Below, piece by piece: positions 50,328-58,568 of a stretch of DNA of 64,000 nt. A program made the position numbers and the translations under genes. Source of the stretch: Streptomyces vilmorinianum (lineage in GTDB: Bacteria; Actinomycetota; Actinomycetes; Streptomycetales; Streptomycetaceae); NCBI RefSeq assembly GCF_005517195.1, contig NZ_CP040244.1, forward strand, positions 372,001-436,000. Reading direction: 5' to 3'. The notes beneath the pieces were generated by a model. It saw nothing but the letters and a program-made list of their open reading frames with translations. It was not told the origin of the DNA and did no database searches. The stretch's first letter is position 1, and each line of letters starts with the position of its first letter.

Positions 50328-51916
50328 GCGCGACACACTGGATCACCGCCACCCCGCCCACGCCCAACGGCGACCTGCACATCGGCCACCTCGCCGGCCC
50401 GTACCTCGCCGGTGACGTGCTGCGCCGCTTCCTGGCGGCCGAGGGGACCGGCACCGTCCGGTACACCACCGGCCTCGACGACCACCAGAGCTATGTCCCC
50501 GTCCGCGGCCTGGGCGACGGCGGGCGCAAGGGCGAGGAGGTCGCCGACGGCTACGGCGCGTCCATCGAGTCCGTCTGGCGGCAGGCCGGCGCCGACTTCG
50601 ACGCGATCGTCCGCCCGCGCCGTGACGTCGGGTACCGGTCGGCCGTGCAGGAGTTCTTCCAGCGGCTGTACGACGCCGGGCACATCGTCGCCCGGACGCG
50701 GCCGCTGCCGTACTGCACCGGCTGCGAGCGCTGGCTGTACGAGGCGTACCTCAAGGGCGACTGCCCGCACTGCGGCTCCGGCTCCAACGGCAACGCCTGC
50801 GAGCCCTGCGGCCGCCCCAACGACTGCGCCGACCTGACCGACCCGGTCTGCACCGCCTGCGGCGCCACCCCCGAACTCCGCGACTGCGAACGGCTCTACT
50901 TCCCCCTCGCGCCGTGGGAGGAGCGGCTCGACGCCTTCTGGCAGGACGTGGACATGCCGCCGCACCTGCGGGCGCTGTGCGAGCGGATGCGGGAGGAAGG
51001 GCTGCCGGAGATCGCCGTCAGCCACCCCTCCGAGTGGGGCGTGCCGGTGCCGGTCGCGGGCTTCACCGAGCAGCGGATCTACGTGTGGTTCGAGATGGCC
51101 CCCGGCTATCTGCTGGAGTGGACCGGCGCAGGCGAGACCGGCCCCGCGCCCGCGCCCGTGCAGTTCTTCGGCTTCGACAACGGCTACTTCCACGCCCTGC
51201 TGTTCCCGGCGGCGTTCCGGGCGTACGACGCGGAGATCGCGCTGCCGAAGGCGTTCGTGGTCAACGAGTTCTACCGGCTCGAAGGGCTGAAGTTCTCCAC
51301 GAGCCGGCGGCACGCCATCTGGGCACACGAGGAGCTGGCCCGGACGAGCGCGGACGTGCTGCGCTACCACGTCCTGTCGGACCGGCCCAACGGCCGTCAG
51401 ACCAGCTTCGGTTCGGCCGCCCTGGAGATCAGCCGCGCCCGGCTCGCGGACCGGTGGGACGGCTGGCTCGGCCGGCTGTTCACCGCCGTCGCCGAGGAGG
51501 GGGGCGTGGTCCCGGCGGAGGCGCCGCGGGGGGCGGCCTGGGAGCGGCTGCGCGCCCGGCTCACCGAGACCGTCGGCCAGCTGCGGGAGGCGTACGGCGT
51601 CGAGGGCTACGACGCGCGGCGCGCGGTCGCGCTGCTCGACGAAGTCGTCGCGCTAGCCGAGGACTTCGGCCACGTCAACGGCTTCGAGCAGGAGCGTCCG
51701 GGAGGCGCGCCGGCGTACCGTGCCGCGCTCGCGGCCCAGCTCGCCGTCGCGTCGGCCCTGTCGGCGTGGGCCGCACCCGCGCTGCCGTACGGCTCCGCCC
51801 GGCTCGCGGAACTCCTCGGCCTCCCGGCGGTACGGCCCGTGGACGCGGCGTCCCTGACGCCGATGGCGGCGGGCGCGCGGGTGGCGGCCTGGCCCGGGGC
51901 GGTCTTCAGTGGCTGA
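50324..51916 (+). CDS. Methionyl-tRNA-synthetase-like ligase, predicted half of a hydrazine synthetase
   Basis: The protein is about 530 residues. Class I motifs: HIGH at residues 19-22 (NGDLHIGHLAGP) and KFSTS at 323-327 replacing KMSKS. A knuckle region from Cys131 has several CxxC pairs (CTGC, CPHC, CEPC, CTAC), as in MetRS. The C-terminal helical part is short. Placed next to a cupin and with a lysine N6-hydroxylase in the cluster, it most likely activates an amino acid as an adenylate and joins it to N6-hydroxylysine, instead of charging tRNA. This is the role of the MetRS-like domain in s56-p1-type hydrazine synthetases. Coupled to both neighbours by overlap. Confidence 0.87.
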   Translation: MSATHWITATPPTPNGDLHIGHLAGPYLAGDVLRRFLAAEGTGTVRYTTGLDDHQSYVPVRGLGDGGRKGEEVADGYGASIESVWRQAGADFDAIVRPRRDVGYRSAVQEFFQRLYDAGHIVARTRPLPYCTGCERWLYEAYLKGDCPHCGSGSNGNACEPCGRPNDCADLTDPVCTACGATPELRDCERLYFPLAPWEERLDAFWQDVDMPPHLRALCERMREEGLPEIAVSHPSEWGVPVPVAGFTEQRIYVWFEMAPGYLLEWTGAGETGPAPAPVQFFGFDNGYFHALLFPAAFRAYDAEIALPKAFVVNEFYRLEGLKFSTSRRHAIWAHEELARTSADVLRYHVLSDRPNGRQTSFGSAALEISRARLADRWDGWLGRLFTAVAEEGGVVPAEAPRGAAWERLRARLTETVGQLREAYGVEGYDARRAVALLDEVVALAEDFGHVNGFEQERPGGAPAYRAALAAQLAVASALSAWAAPALPYGSARLAELLGLPAVRPVDAASLTPMAAGARVAAWPGAVFSG

Positions 51917-54392
51917 GTCCCGCCCGCGCGGGGCGGTCGTGGGGCCCTTCTCGGGCCCCCGGGCCGCCTGGGGCGAACACCTGGAGCGGGCCGCCGCGGT
52001 GCACGGGGCCGTCGACTGGGAGCTGTACGACGACCGCGGGGAGGCGGAGACGGCCCGCCGGATCGCCGAGGCCGTGGTCGCCGAGGGCCGGCACGCGCTG
52101 GTGATCGGCCACTTCAACAGCGCGGGCGCGCGGGCGGCGCTGCCCGTCTACCGGGCGGGCGGACTGCCCGTCCTGCTGCCCCTGGCCACGACGCCGGACC
52201 TGCTCACCGACAGCGCGGGCACGGTCCTGCGCTGGTGCCCGGACGACCGCGCCCAGGCGACCTCCCTGCTGGCGGCGGTCCGCTCGGCGGGCCACACCCG
52301 GATCGCCGTGACCCACGACGGCACGGCGTACGGGGAGGGCCTGGCGCGACTGGTCCGGGAGGCCTGGCCCGGGGACGCCGGGGCACGGGTGGCGGCTGCC
52401 GCCGGTGCGGGCCCGGGCTCTGATGGCGGCCGGGCGCCGGGGCCCACCGCCGGTGCGGGCCCGGGCTCTGATGGCGGCCGGGCGCCGGGGCCCACCGCCG
52501 GTGCGGGCCCGGGCTCCGGCCTCGCGGCCGGTGCGGTGGCGCTGCCGAAGGGGCCGGTGGTCTCGGACGGCAGCGGCCCGGCGACGGGCGCCGTGCCGGA
52601 CGGTGTCGTGACCGGCCTCGTGACCGGCCTCGCGGCGAGCCTCGCGGGGCCGCGGGATGCCCAGGCCGACCCGGCCGGATCGGCGGGTGGTGACAGGGTG
52701 CCGGTCGTCTCGTACGGCGGCGGCCGCCCGGACGTCACCGCCGCCTCCAGCGGCGTCGAGGGCCCGGTGCCCGTGCCGGCCGAGTCGGCCCTCGTCGTGC
52801 GCGGGGGACCGGTCGGAGCGGTACGGGCGTCGGCGCCAGCGCCGGTGCCGGAGATCGTCGACGGGCCGCAGGACGCAGCCGACCTCACCGACCTCACCGG
52901 CCTCAGCGCGCTCGTCGTGTGCGGGACCCATGGTGGGGCCGCGCGGGTCGGGCGGGAGTGGCGGGCGGGCGGGTTCGGTGGGGAGTTGTACTTCACCGAC
53001 GACTGCGCGGTCGAGGAGTTCTCCGAGCTCCTCGGGGACGCGAGCCGGGCCGCCAAGGTGGCCCGGATGCGCGGCGGGCCGGAGGTCCATGTCACCGCCG
53101 CCTTCGCCGCGGCCACCCGCGCCCTCGCCGAGGACCCGGAGCGGACCGGCCGCGCGCTGCTCGCCGCCGTACGCGCCCACGCCGACCGCGGGTTCACCGC
53201 GCTCGGGGAGCCCGTCGAGGGAAGCGTCGGCTGGGACATCAGCCCCGTCCCGCCCCCGCCGCGCGCCCCGAGCGGGGGTGGCGGTCACCAGGGCCGGGCC
53301 TATGACGTGCTCGTCGTCGGCGCCGGAGTCGTCGGCGCCGCGACCGCCGCCGCACTCGCCCGGCAGGGCGCGCGGGTGGCGCTCGTCGCGCCGATGGACG
53401 GGCGCCGGGACCATGCGACCGCCTGGTCCGGGGGGCTCGTACGGGCCTTCGAGGCCGACCCGTACCTGCGCGGGCTCGCCCTGCGCAGCCACCAGCTGGC
53501 CTGGGGGCCGGCCGCGCTCGTGCCGGGACCGTACGGCTTCGTGCCGACCGGGTCGCTCGTGCTCTGCGGCGACGCCGACCTGGACCAGGCGGAGAAGGGG
53601 GTCGCCGAGCTCAACGGGGCCGGTGTCCCGGCCGAGTTGCTGGCGCCGGGGACGCTCAGGGAACGGTTCCCGGGGCTCGCGGTCGACGGGGTGACCGCGG
53701 CCGTGTGGGAACCGGAGGGCGGCTACGCCGATCCGCCGCGCACCGCCCGCGTCTACCGGGACCGCGCCCTCGCCCACGGGGCCGTCCTGCTGCCGGCGCG
53801 CGTACGGGAACTGGTCGCGCCGCCCGGGGCCGACCGGGTACGGGTCCTGCTGGAACCCGGCGGGCCCGTCGATGCCCTGGCCGTCGTCCTGGCAGCCGGC
53901 AGCGGCACCGGGGCGATCGCCGGGCACCGGCTGAGCGGCTCGGACGCGGGGCGCACCAAGAGCATCCGGTACGGGTTCTTCCACCACCCCGACACGGCCG
54001 GACTGCCGACCGTAGTCGACATGGTGACCGGCGTCTGGGGGCGGCCCCAGGTCACCGGGGAGGCGGCCGGCGGGTACATGGCGGGGCGCCCCGTCGACGA
54101 GTGGGACGTACCCGCGGGCGGCGAGGACACCCTCACCGACGAGCACGTGGCGTACATCCGCGAAGGGGCGTCCACCCGCTGGCCCTGGCTCGCGGACCCG
54201 GCGACCCGCTTCCTGGGCGGCCGCCAGGGCGTCGACCTGTACACCCCGCACTCCCTGCCCCACCTCGGCCGCGAACGCTCCGGCAGCCGCATCGTCCTCG
54301 CCACCGGCTGGTCCGGCGCGGGCTTCAAAACGGCCCCGGCGGCAGCCGAACTCGCCGCGGCAGAAGCCCTGGACGCCCTGGCGGGCACCTGA
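51909..54392 (+). CDS. Fusion of ligand-binding (Peripla_BP-like) domain and DAO-type FAD oxidoreductase
   Basis: The protein is about 827 residues. Residues 1-450 resemble a LivJ/AmiC-type amino-acid-binding fold (WGEHLERAAAVHG, ALVIGHFNSAGARAALPVY, RIAVTHDGTAYGEGL, ELYFTDDCAVEEFSELL) but lack a signal peptide. The fold is interrupted at about 160-330 by low-complexity sequence including two 16-residue repeats. Residues 465-820 are a DAO-family flavoenzyme: YDVLVVGAGVVGAATAAAL is the FAD dinucleotide fold and IVLATGWSGAGFKTAPA the C-terminal FAD contact. In hydrazine pathways a flavin oxidase cleaves the lysine-hydrazine adduct to a hydrazino acid; this is its likely job. Overlaps the MetRS-like gene by 8 bp. 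Confidence 0.85.
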   Translation: MAESRPRGAVVGPFSGPRAAWGEHLERAAAVHGAVDWELYDDRGEAETARRIAEAVVAEGRHALVIGHFNSAGARAALPVYRAGGLPVLLPLATTPDLLTDSAGTVLRWCPDDRAQATSLLAAVRSAGHTRIAVTHDGTAYGEGLARLVREAWPGDAGARVAAAAGAGPGSDGGRAPGPTAGAGPGSDGGRAPGPTAGAGPGSGLAAGAVALPKGPVVSDGSGPATGAVPDGVVTGLVTGLAASLAGPRDAQADPAGSAGGDRVPVVSYGGGRPDVTAASSGVEGPVPVPAESALVVRGGPVGAVRASAPAPVPEIVDGPQDAADLTDLTGLSALVVCGTHGGAARVGREWRAGGFGGELYFTDDCAVEEFSELLGDASRAAKVARMRGGPEVHVTAAFAAATRALAEDPERTGRALLAAVRAHADRGFTALGEPVEGSVGWDISPVPPPPRAPSGGGGHQGRAYDVLVVGAGVVGAATAAALARQGARVALVAPMDGRRDHATAWSGGLVRAFEADPYLRGLALRSHQLAWGPAALVPGPYGFVPTGSLVLCGDADLDQAEKGVAELNGAGVPAELLAPGTLRERFPGLAVDGVTAAVWEPEGGYADPPRTARVYRDRALAHGAVLLPARVRELVAPPGADRVRVLLEPGGPVDALAVVLAAGSGTGAIAGHRLSGSDAGRTKSIRYGFFHHPDTAGLPTVVDMVTGVWGRPQVTGEAAGGYMAGRPVDEWDVPAGGEDTLTDEHVAYIREGASTRWPWLADPATRFLGGRQGVDLYTPHSLPHLGRERSGSRIVLATGWSGAGFKTAPAAAELAAAEALDALAGT
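52401..52517. repeat. 48-bp coding tandem repeat, 2.4 copies
   Basis: Units at 52401-52448, 52449-52496 and a partial third to 52517 encode AGAGPGSDGGRAPGPT twice. They lie inside the fusion protein's binding domain and keep the frame, because 48 is a multiple of three. Confidence 0.92.
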
Positions 54393-54552
54393 AACCCCAC
54401 CGTGCGCCTGCCTGGGCTGCCGCCCGGCGACCCCGTGACGCCGGGGCGTCACGGCCACGGTCCGCGTCGGAACCACCGCACCGTGACCACCCCGGCCGTG
54501 CCGGGAACCGCGCGGGCCGTCGGCCCGGCGGCCCCGGGACGCTCGGGCGCCA

Positions 54553-54870
54553 CGGCCTCCGGCCATCACCGGCCTCCGGCCACCACCGGCCTCCGGCCAC
54601 CACCGGCCTCCGGCCACCTCCGGCCACCGGCCTCCGGCCACGTCCGGCCACCGGCCTCCGGCCACCTCCGGCCACCGGCCTCCGGCCTCCGGCCACCTCC
54701 GGCCACCGGCCTCCGGCCACCTCCGGCCACCGGCCTCCGGCCTCCGGCCACCACCGGCCTCCGGCCACCACCGGCCTCCGGCCATCACCGGCCACCGGCC
54801 TCCGGCCACCACCGGCCTCCGGCCACCACCGGCCTCCGGCCACCACCGGCCTCCGGCCGGCGCCGGCCGA
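54553..54870. repeat. 17-bp CCGGCC-rich minisatellite between fusion gene and permease
   Basis: About 18 units built on CCGGCCTCCGGCCACCA (17 bp), with shortened 7- and 10-base variants, run for about 318 bp. The unit length is not a multiple of three, and every frame reads low-complexity Pro/Ala/Thr or Arg/Gly text, so it is non-coding. Each unit contains self-complementary GGCC. The whole gap 54393-54930 holds no gene. Confidence 0.93.
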
Positions 54871-54930
54871 CCCGCACCGCCTAGCACCCCTGCCCCCCCG
54901 CCCACCCCCTTCCCACCGGAGGTGACACCC

Positions 54931-56205
54931 ATGACGGACCTCATGGCCCGCCCCGCCCCATCCGCGTCAGCGCCTTCCGCGGCCGGCGTCGCCGGTGCCC
55001 GACCCCTCGGGGTACGGGCCCTGGTCGTGTTCTATGTCAGCAGTCTCGTCGGGACCGGCATCCTGTTGGTGCCGGGGCTGACCGAGCGGCAGGCCGGGCC
55101 GGCTTCGTTGGTCGCCTGGGTCGTGCTCGCGCTCAGTTCGTATCCGTTCGCGCGGTTCTTCGCCGAGATGTCCGCCTGGCGGCCCGACGCCTCCGGTCTC
55201 GCCGCCATGGTGAGCGCCGGGTTCGGGCCGCGGCCGGGGCGGGCCGCCTCGTTGCTGCTCGTCGCCACGTACGTGATCGGCAACCCGGTCATGGGCATCG
55301 TCTCCGCCCGCTGTCTGCTCGGCCTGCTCGGGCAGCCCGACGGACCCGTGTATCCGGTCGCCATGGGGTTCATGGCCCTGTCCGCCGCGTTCACGCTGAT
55401 CGGCCTCACCGCCGGGGCCCGCGTGCAGGCCGCGTCGCTGGTCGTGCTGCTGCTCGGGCTCGGCGGGGCCGTGGCGCTCGCCGTGCCGCGGTTCGACACC
55501 GGGGAGTACACCCCGTTCCTGACACACGGCTGGGGCGGCGTCGGCATCGCCGTCGTCACCGCGTTCTTCTCCTTCCTCGGCTGGGAGAACGTCTCCACCC
55601 TCGCCGAGCAGGTCGACGACCCCGCCCGCAGCTACCGCCGCGCGATCCGCTGGGCCGTGCCCATCGTCGGACTGCTCTACGCGGCGGTGACCGCCGCCTA
55701 CCTCGCCGTGCCCGGCGACGAACCCGTCGTCATCACCGCCCTGTTGGGCGCCTCCCTCGGCGAGGCCGGCGCCGTCGCCGGTGACCTCCTCGCCCTCGGC
55801 CTCGCCGTCGTCGCCACCAACGCCTGGGTCCTCGGCGCCACCCGTGTCGTACGGGCCGCCGCCCGCGACCGCATCCTGCCCCGCGCCCTGGCCGACCGGC
55901 CCGTGCCCGCCACCGTCGTCCTGGCCCTGGCCTACACCGGCGTCCTCGGCGCGCTGACCCTCACCGGCACCGGTGAGGAGCTCGTCCTCATCGTCACCAG
56001 CAGCGCGTTCCTGCTGCTGTACGTCGCCGCGGCGGGCGCCGCCCTGCGGGCCCGCGGCACCGGGCGGGCCCTGCGCACGACCGCCGTCGTGACGCTGGTG
56101 ATCGCCGCCGTCTTCCTCTCCTTCGCCGGTACGGGCCTGCTCCTCGCGCTGCTCCTCGCCGCCGGCTGCGCCGCCGCCACCCACCGGCGTACCTCCACCC
56201 GCTGA
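54931..56205 (+). CDS. APC superfamily amino acid permease
   Basis: The protein is about 424 residues. ATG 54931 has GGAGG at 54918-54922; a GTG at 54922 would add three residues. There are about 12 membrane helices. The first contains the APC substrate-binding break VSSLVGTGILLVPG, and later FSFLGWENVSTLAEQVDDPARSYRRAI is the YjeH/YcaM-like region. In the cluster it could import an amino acid precursor or export the product. Confidence 0.88.
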   Translation: MTDLMARPAPSASAPSAAGVAGARPLGVRALVVFYVSSLVGTGILLVPGLTERQAGPASLVAWVVLALSSYPFARFFAEMSAWRPDASGLAAMVSAGFGPRPGRAASLLLVATYVIGNPVMGIVSARCLLGLLGQPDGPVYPVAMGFMALSAAFTLIGLTAGARVQAASLVVLLLGLGGAVALAVPRFDTGEYTPFLTHGWGGVGIAVVTAFFSFLGWENVSTLAEQVDDPARSYRRAIRWAVPIVGLLYAAVTAAYLAVPGDEPVVITALLGASLGEAGAVAGDLLALGLAVVATNAWVLGATRVVRAAARDRILPRALADRPVPATVVLALAYTGVLGALTLTGTGEELVLIVTSSAFLLLYVAAAGAALRARGTGRALRTTAVVTLVIAAVFLSFAGTGLLLALLLAAGCAAATHRRTSTR

Positions 56206-56228
56206 CCCGACCCGAAAGGCCCACCGCC

Positions 56229-57545
56229 ATGAACGAGACCACGCCCGTCTACGACGTCGTCGGCGTCGGCTTCGGCCCCGCCAACCTCGCCCTGGCCATC
56301 GCCATCGAGGAGTACAACGAGCAGGCCGCGCCGGAGGAGAAGCTCACCGCCGTCTTCCTGGAGAAGCAGCCGTCCTTCGGCTGGCACCGCGGCATGCTGA
56401 TCCCGGACGCCACCATGCAGGTCTCCTTCCTCAAGGACCTGGCCACGATGCGCAATCCGAGCAGCCGCTTCGGTTTCGTGCCCTACCTCCACGACCGGGG
56501 CCGGCTGGTCGACTTCATCAACCACAAGGTGCTGTTCCCGACCCGCGAGGAGTTCCACGACTACCTCGGGTGGGCAGCCGACGGCGTGGACCACATGGTC
56601 CGTTACGGCCTGGAGGTCACCGCCATCCGCCCCGCCGCCCAGGCCGGCCCGGTCGTCGAGGTCGACGTCGCCGCGTTCGGCGAGGCCGAGGCGGTCACCT
56701 ACCGGGCGCGCAACCTGGTCCTGGGAACCGGTCTCGTGCCCCGGCTTCCCGAGGGGGTCGAGTCCTCCGAACGCCTCTGGCACAGCGGCGAGTTCCTGCA
56801 CCGCCTCGCCGCGCTGCCCACCGAGAGCCCGCGCCGCTTCGTCGTGGCCGGGGCCGGGCAGAGCGCCGCCGAGATCGCCGACCACCTGCACCGTACGTAC
56901 GAGAACGCCGAGATCGTCGCCGTCCACACGCGGTACGGCTACAGCCCCGCCGACGACAGCCCGTACGCGAACCGCATCTTCGACCCGGAGGCCGTCGACC
57001 TCTACCACGCGGCCGAGCCGTCCGTGCGCCGCACGCTCATGGACTACCACCGCAACACCAACTACGGCGTGGTCGACATGGACCTCATCGAGGAGCTCTA
57101 CCGCCGCTCGTACCAGGAGAAGGTGCGCGGCGAGCAGCGCCTGCGGATCCTCGGCGTCACCCGGCTCACCGAGGTCGAGGAGGGCCCCGACGGCGTGCGC
57201 GTCCAGGTGCGCAACCTCGCCACGGGGGAGACGGAGACGATGACCGCGGACGCCGTCGTATACGCCACCGGCTACACCGAGCCCGACCCGGCCCGGCTGC
57301 TCGGCGAACTGAACGCGGCCTGCGAGCGCGACGAGGACGGGCGCCTGCGGGTGCGGCGCGACTACCGGGTGCGGACGGGACCGGAGCTGGAGGCCGGCGT
57401 CTATCTGATGGGCGGCACCGAGCACAGCCACGGCATCACGGCGAACCTGCTGTCGATGGCCGCCGTACGGGCGGGCGAGATCTGCGACTCGCTCGCCGCG
57501 GGCCGGCGTTCCGACAGGCGGGCACCGGTGGCGATGCGCGGCTGA
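56229..57545 (+). CDS. L-lysine N6-hydroxylase (flavin N-monooxygenase)
   Basis: The protein is about 438 residues of the IucD/SidA type. FAD motif VGVGFGPANLALAIA, substrate region LEKQPSFGWHRGMLIPDATMQVSFLKDLATMRNPSS, NADPH motif VVAGAGQSAAEIADHL and the late DAVVYATGY motif are all intact. It hydroxylates the side-chain amine of lysine (or ornithine) using NADPH and O2. Lysine is preferred here because MetRS-like/cupin hydrazine synthetases use N6-hydroxylysine. It follows the permease by 23 bp with AAAGG upstream. Confidence 0.9.
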   Translation: MNETTPVYDVVGVGFGPANLALAIAIEEYNEQAAPEEKLTAVFLEKQPSFGWHRGMLIPDATMQVSFLKDLATMRNPSSRFGFVPYLHDRGRLVDFINHKVLFPTREEFHDYLGWAADGVDHMVRYGLEVTAIRPAAQAGPVVEVDVAAFGEAEAVTYRARNLVLGTGLVPRLPEGVESSERLWHSGEFLHRLAALPTESPRRFVVAGAGQSAAEIADHLHRTYENAEIVAVHTRYGYSPADDSPYANRIFDPEAVDLYHAAEPSVRRTLMDYHRNTNYGVVDMDLIEELYRRSYQEKVRGEQRLRILGVTRLTEVEEGPDGVRVQVRNLATGETETMTADAVVYATGYTEPDPARLLGELNAACERDEDGRLRVRRDYRVRTGPELEAGVYLMGGTEHSHGITANLLSMAAVRAGEICDSLAAGRRSDRRAPVAMRG

Positions 57546-57593
57546 AGCCCGTAGAACCCGGAAGAAGACTCAGCACACGACGAAGAGGACACC

Positions 57594-58307
57594 ATGAGCA
57601 CCGCCCCCGACGAACTGGCCCCCACCGAGCGGACCCGGCTGCGCCGGATGCGTCACAAGGGCAGCCACCGGCGCGCCGATCTGGAGGCGGTGCTCGCCGC
57701 CGGTTTCCTCTGCCACCTCGGCGTCACCGTCGACGGCACGCCGATGGTCGTGCCGACCGCGTACGGCACCGACGGCGACCGGCTGTATCTGCACGGTTCG
57801 GTCGCCAGCCGCAGCCTGGTCCAGGCCCCCGACGCCACGGTCTGCGTCACGGTGACGCACGTCGACGGACTGGTCCTCGCCCGCTCCGTCTTCGAGCACG
57901 GCGTGAACTACCGCTGCGCGATGATCTACGGCGTCCCGCGCCTGGTCACCGACCCGGAGGAGAAGCTGCGCGGGCTGCGGGCGCTCACCGAGCAGTGTGC
58001 GCCGGGCCAGTGGGAGTACGCCCGGCAGCCCAGCCGCAAGGAGCTGGCGGCGACCTCGCTGCTCGCCCTCGACCTCACCGAGGCTTCAGTGAAGACCGCG
58101 GGCGGCCCGCCGGACGACGGCGACAGCCCGGACGCGGAACTGGGGCTGTGGGCCGGGGTGCTGCCGGTCGTCACCACCTTCGGCACCCCGCTCGCCGACC
58201 CGGTCCTGCCGGCGGGCATCGAACCGCCGGCCCATGTCGCCGACCGCGCGGGGCTCGTCCTCACCGGGGGCGAGACGAACACGACGCCCGCCCCCGTGAC
58301 GACCTGA
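57594..58307 (+). CDS. Pyridoxamine-phosphate-oxidase-like flavin-binding protein
   Basis: The protein is about 237 residues. The split-barrel fold begins with RADLEAVLAAGFLCHLGVTVDGTPMVVPTAYG and GDRLYLHGSVASRSL, typical of FMN- or F420/heme-binding members of the group. LVLARSVFEHGVNYRCAMIYG completes the barrel. Whether it is an oxidase, reductase or storage protein is not clear. It is the last gene before a terminator and so closes the first operon. Confidence 0.85.
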   Translation: MSTAPDELAPTERTRLRRMRHKGSHRRADLEAVLAAGFLCHLGVTVDGTPMVVPTAYGTDGDRLYLHGSVASRSLVQAPDATVCVTVTHVDGLVLARSVFEHGVNYRCAMIYGVPRLVTDPEEKLRGLRALTEQCAPGQWEYARQPSRKELAATSLLALDLTEASVKTAGGPPDDGDSPDAELGLWAGVLPVVTTFGTPLADPVLPAGIEPPAHVADRAGLVLTGGETNTTPAPVTT

Positions 58308-58325
58308 CGGATTCGAAGTCGAAGC

Positions 58326-58369
58326 ACGGGCCGGTCCGGCGCTCTCCTCGGCGTCCCCGACCGGCCCGT
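58326..58369 (+). terminator. Terminator closing the hydrazine operon
   Basis: ACGGGCCGGTC at 58326-58336 pairs with GACCGGCCCGT at 58359-58369, followed by TTCCTTCG. The loop is 22 nt. It lies 19 bp past the preceding stop. Confidence 0.75.
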
Positions 58370-58568
58370 TTCCTTCGCCCTCCATCAGGTGTCCGCGTTT
58401 CCCAGAAGTCCGCCTGCAAAACCCTGATTTGGTGCAGTGCCCATTCCCGCTGCCGTCCTGTAACGTCACTCACCCGAAAGGGTGCCCTGATCTCCGTACC
58501 GGAATCGACCGTCCGGCGCCGAATGATGCGGGGCGATTAAAGGATTCGAGCGCGTATCGACCCGTTGA

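Noticed and set aside
50324-51916. A second housekeeping methionyl-tRNA synthetase, or a PEARL-type tRNA-dependent peptide ligase acting on the DTGWG peptide
   Set aside because: Cupin partner, lysine N-hydroxylase and flavin oxidase in the same operon fit the known hydrazine synthetase system better. PEARL enzymes are LanB-like, not class I synthetases.
54553-54870. CRISPR array
   Set aside because: Units abut without unique spacers, are only 17 bp with shortened variants, and no cas gene is present.
54401-54930. Possible small Pro-rich or Arg-rich proteins in the minisatellite
   Set aside because: The 17-bp unit shifts frame every copy and all frames are repetitive; no ribosome binding site or non-repeat domain.
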